Source: Hyperoodon ampullatus
Lineage: Eukaryota > Chordata > Mammalia > Artiodactyla > Ziphiidae
Direction of reading: 5' to 3'
Assembly (NCBI GenBank): GCA_949752795.1
Contig: OX457074.1
Coordinates: forward strand, 28,257,980 to 28,321,979
DNA length: 64,000 nt
Shown here in pieces: positions 24,401-38,550 of the stretch; position 1 is the first letter of the stretch; every line of letters starts with the position of its first letter. A model generated the notes under the pieces. That model was not told where the DNA came from. It was given only the letters and a program-made list of their open reading frames with translations, and did no database searches. Position numbers and translations under genes: made by a program.

Positions 24401-25879
24401 TTTGCTTCATGCCAGCATGGAATCCCATCCCGGGGGCCTTCCTGTCACTGGAGCTGGGGGTGGCCTGTCCCGTGGGCAGACGGGGAGGTTCCCCAAAGAC
24501 TGAGTTCATGAACTTTGCCCCTCATCCCTTTCCTGGTTGGGCATACATGGGGGAGGGAGGATAGGGAAGAGGTGGAAAGTGAGGAGACAGAAAGCTGGCT
24601 TCTTGCTTTGGGAAGGGACTGTACCACACCTGAGGGTGAAGTGGCTGAAGGGCTTCTCACCACAAAAGTGGAGATCAAAGGAAATGCGAAACCTGCCCAG
24701 AGAGCTTGAGTCATGACCTGAAACCACACAGTGCAATAGAGAAGGGACAACTCAGTTCAACATAGGGTCCTGGATTGGGATGCTGGAATGGAGAGGAGCA
24801 TTACTGGGGTGATCTGCAAGACGTGAAGGGGGTCTGCGGTTACATGGGATTACCAGGTCAGTGTTCATTTCCTGATTGTGATGGTGGTACTGCGATTATG
24901 GAGGCGTGTCCTTGTTCTAAGGAAACACACACTAAAGTAACTAGTACTAATGGGGCAGCCTGTCTGCAACTTACTGTTAAGGGCGCAAAATATATATTGA
25001 CTGGGATTACATTGAATCTCTAAATAAATACGGAGTCACTGAACGTCTTTTCGAAAAAGCCACCCAGCCAAGGGCCGGGGCAGGAACGAATAGGAGGGAC
25101 AGGATGCACTCACGCTTCCCGCCCCCTCCACCGCCAGTCCCCAAACGCTGCCTGCTGAAAGGGTGTGTGAAGCCCTGTGTTCCGGCCGCTTCAGAGCCCT
25201 CATAGCTTTGGCTGCTCGTTGGCAGCATCCACGTACCCTTAAAAGTGCCAGTGTTTGGGTCTCAGCCCCAGAGACGCTAGTCCCAAGCATAGGGATTTTC
25301 AGGAGCTCCTGGTGATTCTTCCTGGGAGCCAGAAGCTTCTTCAGCCTTTCCTCACCTGGCAGGCAGTTCTGCCAGCCCCTGACCTTGCCCTCTTTCCCCA
25401 GCATGGGCCCAGGCAGAGGGTGAGGAGTGGGGACAGTGACCGGCCCCACCTGTCAATCCAGGGTGTACCCCTTTTGGCGGGGGCTGGAGGCTGAGCCTGG
25501 GGACCAGTGGAGAGGCTGGAGCCCCCATGTTCCCCCAGTGCTGGGGAGCGTGGGAAGGAAGGCCCGAGGGTGGTGGGGAGAGGGAGGGAGACGTTGCTTA
25601 GGGGGTGAAGGGAGTCTCAGAGGGAGGCTGGGGCAGCCTCCTCAGCAAGCGGTGGGAAGCGGATGGGCTGCCTCCTGAGCTCTGTAAGGCCCCAACCCGG
25701 CTGGCCCTGCAGTGTGCGCACCCTTCTGAAATATTTGGAATAATTAGCAAGGGAAAGCAGCAAGTTGGCGGAGGAATGCCAGGTAAGCCTGGAGCCAGTC
25801 TTCAGTGCAAGGAAAGAAAGGGGCTTCAGGATAAAGGGGCCCATGGAGGCTGGACAGGATTGTGTAGGACAGTGCACGT

Positions 25880-25920
25880 TTGTGTGTGTGTGTTTGTGTG
25901 TGTGTGCATGCGCGCACGCG
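25880..25920. repeat. (GT)n microsatellite with CGCG end
   Basis: Interrupted GT repeats lead into a CATGCGCGCACGCG alternating tract, a sequence type able to adopt Z-DNA. Confidence 0.85.
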
Positions 25921-26705
25921 AGTGCTGTGGGAAGGCGCTGTGCACCACATAGCGTGCTGGGGGTCCAGGTGCGGTCTCGGTAGAGAGATGGGTTCCAGGC
26001 AAAGCTGGGGTGAGGGGTTTGAAAGGTGCCTGCTGAGTGTCACATATTTGCTGTACCTCAGTTTCCCCATCAGAACTCTGGTACATTGATTCCTCACAGG
26101 CTGGAGCTGTAGGGTCTAGGCACCCCGGCTTCCGTCTGCCCTGATGGCCTCCCTCAGCCCCAACCTGCATTGGAGGGAAGGCCCTGGGCGGGGTGAATGA
26201 ACCCCAGGGTGGCAAGTGGGGCCCCAGGGGCTGGGGCCCTCTGACCTAACACCCTGTCCGTTCAGGAAGGAACCAAGGGAGGGAGGACTTGGAGACAGGC
26301 CCAGTGGAGGACCGCAGGTGAGTCTTGGCAGGCGCTCAAGGTGGGCGAGGTGGGGATCATGATCTGAGCCTTCGGCAAGCTCGGCCTTTGTGAGTCCCCA
26401 GGGCCAGGGAGGGGGCTGTGCCTCCTTTGCTGCCTGCTCCTGGGGGCTGTGGGTACAGTCTCCCCATTGCACATATAGAGGTGCCAAGGCCCTGGCTGCA
26501 GGGGACCGCCGAGAGCTGCCTCTCAGCCCCTTTCTCTCTGGGGACCCAGGGATCATGAGGAGTGCATCAGGGGACACTCTGCAGGCCTTTGGTGCCCCCC
26601 ATCTTCCTCCCAGCCATTCCCCCTTGGGCCGTGGCCTCCCCAAAACTGGCCCATGCTTTTCCCCAGAGAAATTGCACGCAGGTCCATTTTGAGATTTTTT
26701 AAAAC

Positions 26706-26729
26706 TTTATTTTTAAAAATGTTTTTATT
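26706..26729 (-). other. FOXJ1: FOXJ1 polyadenylation signals
   Basis: Two AATAAA hexamers on the minus strand (26724-26729 and 26706-26711) lie about 0.95 kb past the FOXJ1 stop codon, the expected 3' UTR length for this gene. They mark the probable transcript end. Confidence 0.6.
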
Positions 26730-27674
26730 GTAAATAACTTTCCATGAAAAAGGTTAAATTGCCCGATGGGTTAGGAGACTGGATGTGGGATGCAGTCCAG
26801 GGGGTTTATGGTAGAGCAAGACACTCCCCCGCAGGAGTGCAAGCAAAGGCACGGGGCCATCCCCCCTTCCTGGTCCCAGTGGTTCTAGCAAGGACTGCGT
26901 CCCTCCCAGTTAAGCCTCAGCTATAGCTACACTCACTACATTAGTCTGTCTGTCCCGTTTCCCTCTGCAGCTTGGCTGCCCCAGCCCCTAACCTCCAGAT
27001 CCCCAACTCCCCGCTGCTCTCAGCCGCAAGTTGGACTCAAAGATTAGGGACACATACCCTCTGCCCCACCTCTAGGGATGAAGCCAGAAGATCCCAGAGG
27101 CCTTAAAAATCTCCTGGCTCCACCCAGCACCCCGGACTCCTTTCTGTCTCCTCTCTCTTCCCCCCTCCTCCTAGCTCCGCCTCACAAACTGCCGGGAGAG
27201 GCCTCTTGGGTGTTAATTTGCAGTCACCTAATCAGCATTTCTTGTACCTGGGAACTTGCTCTGGATAGAGACCTGGGGAGAAGAGCGGAAGAGAGAGAAG
27301 CTTCGAAGCTAAGGTGTTCTGGGGCGGGCCCTGTACTGATGTTTCCAGCTTGGCCAGGGCCCCTCCAAGCCACAGCTCTCATAGTGCAGGGCCCTTAGCG
27401 TGTCTCTGGGGCAGGGAAGAAGTGGATCAACGAAACACTGTGTGTATGGGGGGCTGGGGAGCGGAGGCAGAAATTCTGGTCCTGGGCCCCAATTTTCAGC
27501 CTGCTGGACTAGAATCTGAGGATGGCCTGGGCTGGGGGCCGTGTGGCCTCATGGGGTGAACTGGCCCAGCCCCTGCCTGGGCAGTAGGGTGTCCATGGGC
27601 CTGCACTGGCGGGGAGGGGGGCAGTCCGGGCCCAGACTTCGGTGCTGTCTGGAGGTGGGGCAGGGCCTCGCTTC

Positions 27675-30126
<2,452 letters not shown>

Positions 30127-30624
30127 CTGGCAGGTGGGATCAGCGTGGTGGAAGTAGCAGAAGTTGTCCGTGATCCACTTGGAGATGGCTGACAGGGTGA
30201 TCTTGGTGGCCTTGCTGGCCTGCATGGCCATGCAGATGAGCGTGGCATACGAGTAGGGCGGCTTCACGTGTGGGTTGGTGGCATAGTCCACGTCGTTGGG
30301 CGGCGGTGCCTGCAGTCCCGAGGGGGCACTCCGCCACGTGCATGAGGACGTGGGCTTGCCGGGCGTATGCGGCTGCCCCAGGCAGGCGGGGTCCGCCGCC
30401 TGGGGAGACCCCGGCTCGGCCGAGCCTGACAGCTCGTGGTAGCCGTGGGGTTCGTTGTCCCCCGAAGGCAGGGCGGGGGCCTTGGCGTTGAGAATAGAGA
30501 ATTCCTGCAGCCACTGCAGGCTGGTCAGGCTGTCATTCAGGGAGTTGGACTCCTCCAGGCCGCCTTCCGGTCAGGCCTCCTCTGCTGCCCCTGCTCCCGA
30601 GACGCGTAGCCAGCTCTCCGCCAT
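30127..30624 (-). pseudogene. FOXJ1: FOXJ1 first coding exon: N-terminus and start of forkhead domain
   Basis: The start ATG at 30624-30622 opens with MAESWLRVSG, matching human MAESWLRLSG. Codon 18 is TGA. The frame then continues as a clear FOXJ1 homologue: the LTSLQWLQEFSILNAKAPALP block, a Pro/Gly-rich linker, and the forkhead start DYATNPHVKPPYSYATLICM (about residues 110-130). Within the forkhead helices three residues differ from human: AIYKW reads AISKW, CYFRHAD reads CYFHHAD, and the last codons PTWQ read PTCQ (TGG to TGC, codon 165). The exon ends in a normal CAG|GTAGGG donor. A second in-frame ATG downstream of the stop that would restore most of the forkhead does not occur before the domain, so reinitiation would give only a truncated protein. 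Confidence 0.88.
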
Positions 30625-31499
30625 ATCTGCGGGGACTCTCCGAGTGGGCGGTCAACATCCACGAGCTGAGCCGAGGGTGGCCGCCGAGCTCTCCGGTGCG
30701 CTGACTCCCGCGGCTTCAGTTACGCAGTTTCCCAGAAGCGTGCTTCCATCCCGGGATCCGGGGGTAGCCTCCTCTGAACTGAATGTGGTGCCTGCAGGGA
30801 CCATAGCGGGAACTGAGCCCCCATTCTCCACCCCCGGGAGGAGTGTGCGAGGAGGGAGGCTCTTACTAAAATCCTTCCTGCAGCTGGGGAGGATCTCTTA
30901 CTGCCAAGGTATGGGAAACAGAAGCTGTGCCCGGGGGTCCGACGCACATGGGGTTCGCCTTGCTCTTTTCCTCTTTGATCTTTTAGAGGAGACTTAATTA
31001 GCCAAACGAGGGAATAGTGTAGGGGCATGCGAGGCCACCCCTTTCTCCCTCAAAGCGGGGAATTAACCCCCCTCTCTCCGTCCACAACCAATGGAAATGG
31101 GGCGAGAGAGTCCAGGAGGGCAGTACGACGGGTCGGGGGGCGGGGGAGGTCGTCCGATCTTTGAAAAGGGATATAGGATGGGGATCAAGGGGAAGGAAGG
31201 AAACAAAAGAGAGAGTTATAAGGGGGCTAGAAGTGAGTGTCCTCCAAACGCCTGTGATGTCAGTCCCCGGGCCCACCACTTCCATCGGGGACGGATGGGA
31301 GAGCGGGCTGGTACCGAAGCCCTCCCTTCCCAGGCCTGCAGCCCTCCCCGTCCCTTACCTGGCTCAGAGCACAGCCCGGGCCAAAGGAAGGTTCTCAAAG
31401 AAATTCCTCCCACCGCCCACCCTCACCGCGGCTCTCTGCTCCCAGCTCGAGGGCCCAGCCAGCAATCCTCGTCACCACTCACGGCCGACGGCGCCTCTC

Positions 31500-31900
31500 T
31501 GAAAGCCAGCGGCCCGGGGACCAGCACTCAGTAGCCACTCGCAAGGCGCCTCCTGCTGCCATGGCGACGCCCCGCCCATATAAACAGCTTCCGCTTCTGC
31601 CATTGGCAGGGCGTCTCCAATGTGACCGCGGGATCTTAACCGCTCTCTCACGCGGTAACTCTCTTCAAACTCCCTCCTGCCGCCCTCTCCCGTGCGACCC
31701 AGCCCTCTACCCGCCACCGCATCCCGGCTCCGCGCATTCCCGCCCGAGGGCCCCGCGCAGGGCTCGGAGAGGCGCGCGGCTCGGCGCTCCCGCAGAGGCC
31801 CCGGGGCCCTCGGCGAGCAGTTCGCCGCGGGAACCGTACTCCGCCCCACCCCCTTCCCATCTGGGCTGCTCAAAGGTGTTGACGGCTCCTGGGACGCAGC
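31500..31900 (-). promoter_or_regulatory. CpG-rich FOXJ1 promoter with X-box-like and CCAAT motifs
   Basis: This block has dense CpG and lies about 0.9 kb upstream of the FOXJ1 ATG. At 31555-31568 the sequence GCTGCCATGGCGAC is a near-palindrome resembling the X-box bound by RFX factors, known regulators of FOXJ1 and ciliary genes. ATTGG at 31602-31606 (CCAAT on minus) and CCAAT at 31617-31621 (plus) flank it, and an ATATAAAC element at 31578-31585 faces the plus strand. A bidirectional promoter is plausible, since human has an antisense RNA starting near here. The transcription start is not visible in the sequence, and activity of this copy is unknown. Confidence 0.55.
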
Positions 31901-32669
31901 CCGTGGCGCGGGGGACAGGGCTGGGTGCATGCTTGGGGCTTTCCTTTCCTCTCCTCTGGGCTGCGAGTGGCACTTGCTCACGTTTCTGCGGCCTGTCCCT
32001 GTCTCCCAACAGAGTGTCGTCTTGGTGGCGCAAGCAGGTCTGACTCTCCGATGCCACCTGCCGCTCAGGTCCGCAGAAACCGCAGCCCCGGTCGCAGACA
32101 CCCCAAGGCGGCTAGGGTAATCCAGTGTTTCCCGGTAAGCGCTCCCTCCCCGCCCCGTCCTCAGCAAGACTCCCAGAAGCTGACATTCCAGAGGCTTCTT
32201 CGGAAGTGCTCTCCCTCCTTTCCAGATAGCCGAGGAAACAGAGCCGGTGGGTGAAACCCAGGAAAGCAGTGGACTTGCCAAATTCTTCTACTGGGGTCAT
32301 TAATTTCACCAACCTTTAAGTGACACACTAACGGTGGACTGTGGTCCTTCCTCCTTCCTTCCCCCAGCCTCCCTCCAGTCACCAGCTTTCCTGCTCTTCA
32401 ATTATTGAGGAGCTGCAGTTGGAAGTTCTCCGGTTGAAGGGGGTGGTGGTGGGGGGGTGGAGGTGATGGCTCCTTATCAGGCCTCTGCACAGGAGCTGTG
32501 CCCGGGGGATGGTACACCAGCTCCCACCCAGAAACATGTCTTTCCCTCTACCCCTTGCCCTCTCTCACTCCTCCATGTCCAGCTTGTCTTGAGTCAAAGT
32601 ATTAAAAGCGTGCTGGAGAAAGTCGGACAGAAACTTTCACAAATAAGCCAACTGTGCAGTTAACAGCTC

Positions 32670-35398
32670 TCCTTCCCTTGTGAACAGTTTTATTCATTTT
32701 TAAGAATCATGCAGCAATCCATAAATATTGCATCCTTGACGCCCCCACTGTAGTGTGCCCATGAGAGTACTCCAGGGAGTGAGGGGTACACAGATGGCAC
32801 AACAGTACACACATACTTACACGCACTAGGTGTGCAGATCCTAAAGTGAGCAACCAGCATGCCAAGGTCAGGTGAACAGGACACAAACTCTCCCCAGGTG
32901 AGATGGCTTAACGTGTGTGGATCCGTGCCCAGGAGATGCCCCAGCGTGGGCATGGCCTCTGGTGGGATGGGACAGGGGAGGAGAAGGAAAAAGGGCTCTG
33001 TGAGAAGGCTGGGATCGCCACACCACCCGGAAGTGAGCTCATAGGTGAGCTCCGACCTGAGTGTGGCAGGAAGGAGCCCCAGGCCTCCGGTTAGTCTGTG
33101 TCCTTGTGTGAGAAACCAGGCCCCGTCATATTCTCTCTGCGTCAACTGTTAACAACATGATCATCTCCAGATGATGACTGGGGCGGCTGCCCTGTTCCCA
33201 GACCAGGCTCTGTGCCCTGTTCCCTGATCCCAGCCCTTTTGGATGGGATATTTCTGCTCGCCAAAGAGCTAAATGAGGGCAGAGAGGTGAGGGGATGGGG
33301 GAGAGAGCAGGAACTGTCTGAGAAACAGGAGTGAAGGGCCACTTCTCACCCGGGTATGTCTTGGTTATGGAACCAAGGACTTGAGGAATCTCTCTGAGCC
33401 TCTTCCTGGGAGAAGACACACCCTCCAGAAAGGGTGAAGACAATGGCTTCCTCTTAGGGTTCCTGGCCACTGTGGTGACTGTTTACCTGCATCTTCTTCA
33501 TCTCAGGTAACACCACACTGTGAATACTACCTGCCGAGAGAGGAGGTGGATCTGTATGCCACCACCGCAGGCTAAGGGAGCGCCCCCTTCCCTAGTGATT
33601 CTGGGGCTCAGACTTCAAGGAAATCCGGAAGTGTGGTTATTGCTCGAATCTTCAATATGAAAGGGGCTGTAAGAATGTTTCGGGGAAAGAAAGGACATTA
33701 AATGGGGCATGAAACAGCAGAGCCCACTGCAGGATTTCAGTGCGGGTGGACACGGGAACTCAAGGGAGAAGCTGAGATTCAGGCTTGGCTCATGTAGTGT
33801 CTGTCAGGACCACAGGCCTCCCCCTGCCCACCCCCAGGGCAGGATGTGAATCACAACCACCAGGCAGTGAGGGTCACCACGCACCTGGCGGCGCAAAGAA
33901 GCCACACAGGAGGTGCAAAAGATCCCCCGGCACTGGGCTCTCTTTGAGGCCTTGGGAAGGACCCTGAAAAGCTCTTCTAGGGCAACAATTCCAACTACTA
34001 ATTCAGGCCATCATGGTGGGCATAGCCTAGGGCTCTGTCACATCTCAGCCTCACAAACTGTTGGATCCCACTTTGCTTCTCAATCTCATGCTCCACTAAA
34101 CAACCACCTCTTCCAAAACCCAGCAGACAATGCATCTATCAGAGAGCTATGAGGAATCCATTGATGACACTAGTGTTGAGAGACGAACAGCCAACAGCTT
34201 ATGGTCTTGCTGTTTCAGGCTCTTATTTATATGCCCTACACTGGACTGAGGTGGGGTGGACATGTGATTTGAACAATATCTCTAAACCTCTGATGAGCCT
34301 ATGGAAGGCAGTACCTCCCCCTCCCCCTATCAGGCTCAGCTGATCTGAAGGACAGGGGAGGAAAACCGGTGGGGTGGGGAGCCTCCCAGACCACCACTGA
34401 CCCCAGCTCAGCCCTTCCCCCAACCTCCTTTGGGGTTCCTGGGCACCAAATGAGAACCACCGGTCCACCCCTCTCTCAGCCTATTTCTTCAACTCTTTCA
34501 GAAAAGCGGGGTGGAGACGGGGGCAGCAGGGATAAGAATGCCACCTGACAGGGCGGTAGAGATGAAACGTGATAATATACGACAGTCCCTAACAAGTGCC
34601 TGGTACATAGAGGGGGTCAAACATGCCTTTGCAGTGTCACCTTAGGATGGAGCCCCAGGCCTTCCTGAGTGCACCTGATCATAAAGAACTCCCTGGTAGG
34701 TCATCATTTAACTGAGGGGTTCTCAGATTCAAGGACTCCTTCCTAAGCAGACACACGAGGTATAGCCTCTGCTACCAGAAGCAAGAACTGTTTTCCCAAC
34801 CAACCTTCTGGTGGTTGCCACTGCTTCTTGTCCTTGAGAAAGGAGCTCCTAATGCATTTTGAAGGAAACCCTACTTACAGTGCAATATGGCTTTCCCTTC
34901 TCACAGGAGTCATCCCTCAACACCACCACAAACTGCAGGTTTCAGATTGGTTATGATGTCCCAGAGACTAGAAAATGCCAGATGGGTGTTTGTAATGAAG
35001 TCACCCAAACTCTTGAGTCTTCTTGGTCTACCTCCTAAGGAGAAAAGAAAAGATGCACAAGAAATAACCAGTCTGTAGACCACAGCTCCACCTGAAGATC
35101 AAGATACAGTGGAAACATTCCAGAGATTCTCTGCAAAGGGTCTCATGAGCTGCAGTTCGAGTGGCTTTAGCCCACAAGGAGAAAAGAGGTTTCCAGTCCC
35201 TTCTGAGAGGGGAAGGATCATGGTTGTGGAAGAAGATGAGTCTGGGAGAAGGGTCAGGTGCCCTCAGCATCCAGCTTTCACGTGGGTCTAAAAAGTCTCC
35301 ATGTGTCTTGCTGAGGATGCCCAGGAGGTCTGTGGTCCCATGCGAGCAGGATGGGATGTGAGAACAGGAGTAGAGCCCTGGTACAGGGGCTGAGGCTC
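32670..35398 (-). other. RNF157: RNF157 3' UTR with poly(A) signal
   Basis: About 2.7 kb of noncoding sequence follows the RNF157 terminal stop and ends near an AATAAA on the minus strand (32689-32694). This leaves roughly 1 kb to the FOXJ1 promoter island, the same tight head-to-tail spacing as in human. A MIR-like fragment lies near 34530-34620. The exact transcript end is inferred from the hexamer only. Confidence 0.55.
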
Positions 35399-35520
35399 TC
35401 AGAGGGCCAAAGGACCCCAAACGCAGAGCCTGTTCTCGGGGTCCTCCAGGCTGCCAGAAGGTAAGCGTCAGCGCTGCGTGTTCCGATGACTGACCACGTT
35501 GTCGTCAGCCTGCCAGGCAC
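35399..35520 (-). pseudogene. RNF157: RNF157 terminal coding exon with premature stop
   Basis: The exon encodes AWQADDNVVSHRNTQR, then TGA (35470-35468) where human has an arginine codon, CGA by inference (a CpG transition). After the stop the frame continues RLPSGSLEDPENRLCVWGPL then AL and the natural stop at 35401-35399, aligning to human RLSSSSLEDSETRPCVWGPL. The stop would remove the last 23 residues. One inserted His codon (VSHRN against human VSRN) is in frame. Confidence 0.82.
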
Positions 35521-36279
35521 CTGAGAAGAAGAAAGGAAGTTTACCGGACCTTTGGTTTGGACCAGATGGTGTCTCTGGCAGGACAGTCTGGGAGTTTGGC
35601 ACGAAAACTGGCAAGATGCGCATTGCCTGGTACTCCCACAGCGTGCAAACCACAGCACGTGAAACTTCGGAGCAGTGGCGCCCTACTGGGCTAGGGACAG
35701 TCATGGCCACTGTGGCCCACTGATGGAGGGACATGCAGGATGGTCCTTGTTTTGTGAGCTTTCCCTAGGATCCACTTTTGTATCTTTATTTGGTCTTGAA
35801 GTTTGCCTAAGTGTTACAGCGGACCAGGAAAAGAAACTGGGTCTGGCTGAGACTTTCACGAGAGCAGGAGGAGGTGAAGGGGAGGGAGAAGAGTGTGTTA
35901 ATTTGGGCTCAGAGTTAGTGTTTGCTGTGGGGGCCAGGGTGGGGCAGGAAGGGACTGGCTGCCCAGCAGGGTGCCAGGGACCAAATGGCATGGCACAGAA
36001 CAGAGTGACGGCTGTTCCTCTCCTTCTGCACCCGAACAGCCCACCGAGATTTGCTATCAGCTGGTGCCACCAACCCCAGGAGACATTAGCTCCAGAGCTT
36101 TGGGGTCCCCGGGTACCATCCATGAAACTCATCATCTTCCCCCCTTGTACTGCAGTTCCTGCACGAGAAGCACCCGCTGCCCATGCTGGAAACCCACTCC
36201 TGGTGCTTCTCTCTCCTTCGTGCTCTGTATCCAATCCATCATGACCTGCTGCTTGTTCAACCTCTAGTAAGGTCTAAAT

Positions 36280-36490
36280 CTGTAGTCAGAAAACTGGGGT
36301 ACAGCCCCAGCTTGTAACGTACTGCCGGTGTGACCTTGGGCAGGTCACTGTACTTGGAGCCCTGGTTTTCCCATCCATCAGATGGGAGACGAGTACTTAC
36401 CCCCCAGGGATGCTGTGAGTCTAAGCGAGGCGACATGGGAGAGTGGTGAGCAGGGTGCCTGACTCACAGTATGTGCTCGACAACCAACCG
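36280..36490 (+). mobile_element. MIR SINE, antisense to RNF157
   Basis: The order GTGTGACCTTGGGCAGGTCA, then TTTCCCATCCATCAGATGGG, then GGGATGCTGTGAGTC is a well-kept MIR. It lies within genomic DNA between the RNF157 terminal exon and the previous exon. Confidence 0.8.
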
Positions 36491-37419
36491 CCCACCAGGC
36501 CTTGTTCAGTCTACTCTCGTCTCCCCGAAGTCGTCCTCCCAGCCCACAGACTGGCTCCATCTGATTCATTCCCCCCAGTGAAGCGAGATGCCCCTTCTGA
36601 AGGGAGAGGATGAAGCCCTAACCCCGTAAGGTTTTGGAAAGCCTTCCGTCATCTTGCCAAGGACTGCTGAGCTGCCTCTTCCAGCACCTGCCCCCAGAAT
36701 ACCCCCCCCCCCGAAGCCAGATGGGGTCCAGCATGCTCCGAAGTGCTCCTCCACTGGCCCGTACCACCACCCCATTTCTCATGCTGTGTGGAAACTGCTG
36801 GATTCTCCAGCACACGGTGATCTCCGCCAGGGCAGAGCCGAGAGCCATGCCCTTCAGAGGGCTCAGTTCTTGGACGGAGCCGGCTGACCCTGGAGGGTGG
36901 GCGTGAGGCTCACTGCGTCACGTTTGAGGGAGGCCACTCACAAATGTCTGGGGTCAGCTTCAGGTTAGGCCAGCCCAAGACACGAAACGCTTTAATGGCA
37001 GAAACACTAGGATTAAGCAGGTATAAACTGTGTATACCCATAAATGTCCTGGTGTGCTAATCCGCCGTAAGGCTCTAATAATAGTCTTGTGGAGGTAGAC
37101 CCCAGGGGAAGGGGAGTGAGTGGGACAGGAAATGTTTAGGTATCTCTCACGGCCAGACGGAATGGGGGATCTCTACTCCCTGGGGGTACCGGGGTCCGGC
37201 ACATGGGTCCACAGTGCTTTTCCCCTCTAAGGGTGACAGGATGAAGAGCAGGCAAGATTGCCCTTTTAAGTTAGGAACCCCCAGATGAAATAAGTTGTTC
37301 CTTCATTTTATATAATTTGGTAGATCTCATACTTATTCCTCTGTGTTTAATGGGCAGGACTCCGGAACTGCGGCTGTTTGGTAGGAAAGACCAAAAGCAA
37401 ACGGTAAACAGGAGAGAAG

Positions 37420-37474
37420 AGACACACATACACACACACACATACGCACACACACACACACACACACACACAGA
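37420..37474. repeat. (CA)n microsatellite
   Basis: CA repeats interrupted by TA and CG units, within the last RNF157 intron. Confidence 0.92.
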
Positions 37475-38139
37475 GTCAAATCAAAACACTGCCGCAGCCT
37501 CGCTGCCACCACCACTGGCTGCCAGGCTGCCTGGCTCTGAATTCATGAGTCCTTGCTACAAACACCACCGGTCCAGATTCTGAGCCAGGGCTGAAAACGG
37601 GCTCCTTCTGAAACAGCCTCAAGACTCAGACCTGAAGTCTCTGATCTCCCCAGCTTCTTGGTACAGTCGGTGGTGCTCTTTCCTCTAAAAAGGCTTCTGC
37701 CAGATCCTCGGCGAAACCCTGCTGCTCCGTGCATCCTGGATGCAGAAGGTAAGCCTGGAAGGCGCAGGAGGACTTCCTGAGCGAGTGCTACCATTCTGTC
37801 CAGCCCTCAGCCAGAAAAGGGAGCCTGGAGATTCAAAATCCTTCATGGGAGGTAGAGAAAGGTGGTTCCCACTTAATTCCATCCTCAGGCTCAGAAACGG
37901 GGGAGTGAAGAGACCTCTAGAGGCAGATTTGGGGAGCACATCTACGGGGATTCCACACACCTCTTTCCTGCCTCTACCCAGACACTAATTAAATTTAAGG
38001 TCTGTAACAGTTCCACCATCTTGTAGAGTTTCTCTCCAGGAAAAGAGAAAGTTAATTCCGATTTTTCCTTAGTTTCTGCGAAGCATAAGCCTTCCTAGTG
38101 GCGTCTTAGTCTTGGGTTATTTCAGGTCTCCATGAGTAC

Positions 38140-38263
38140 TTTTCTTTGTTTTGTTTTTGGCTGTGCAGTGGCTTAGAGGATCTTAGTTCTCCGACCAGGG
38201 ATTGAACCAGGCCACTGCGGTGAAAGTGCTGAGTCCTAACCACCGGACTGCCAGGGAATTCCC
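38140..38263 (-). mobile_element. Short CHR SINE in RNF157 intron
   Basis: A reverse copy flanked by CATGAGTACTTTT and CATAAGTACTTTT, a target-site duplication with one or two differences. Confidence 0.88.
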
Positions 38264-38336
38264 TCCATAAGTACTTTTAGATTTCATCGGTATGCCCACT
38301 CCTGTCGAATGCCGTCATTTAAAAACATCTGTATCG

Positions 38337-38550
38337 GGCTTCCCTGGTGGTGCAGTGATTGAGAGTCTGCCTGCCAATGCAGGGGACACGGGTTCATGCC
38401 CCAGTCTGGGAAGATCCCACATGCCGCGGAGCGGCTGGGCCCGTGAGCCATGGCCGCTGAGCTGGCGCGTCCAGAGCCTGTGCTCTGCAACGGGAGAGGC
38501 CACAACAGTGAGAGGACCACGTACCACAAAAAAACAAAACAAAACAAAAA
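38337..38550 (+). mobile_element. CHR-2 SINE in RNF157 intron
   Basis: A full CHR-2 element. AAAACATCTGTAT precedes and AAAACATTTGTAT follows (target-site duplication with one difference). Confidence 0.92.

Larger units (their letters stand above)
16801..26700. other. GC-rich unique DNA downstream of FOXJ1, no gene recognised
   Basis: Many overlapping ORFs occur here because the sequence is GC-rich and stop-poor. None shows a domain, splice-site-bounded homology, or consistent frame. In human the next gene past FOXJ1 is EXOC7, but no EXOC7 exon was recognised. Three CHR SINEs, one L1 end, a GT microsatellite, a poly-G tract and MIR-like scraps (for example 18225-18275) are the only recognisable elements. 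About 24680-25025 looks like an old interspersed repeat of unsure family. Confidence 0.6.

Noticed and set aside
23520..24503. 327-codon ORF on the plus strand
   Set aside because: Low-complexity Pro/Ser/Leu composition in GC-rich DNA, with competing frames open on both strands. No splice-bounded homology was recognised.
16801..26700. EXOC7 exons downstream of FOXJ1
   Set aside because: Expected from human gene order, but no translated segment resembling the EXOC7 N-terminus was recognised. The gene may start beyond the left breakpoint.
31472..32281. 269-codon ORF over the FOXJ1 promoter
   Set aside because: It lies in the CpG island, where stop codons are rare. The protein is Arg/Gly/Ala-rich without any family resemblance.
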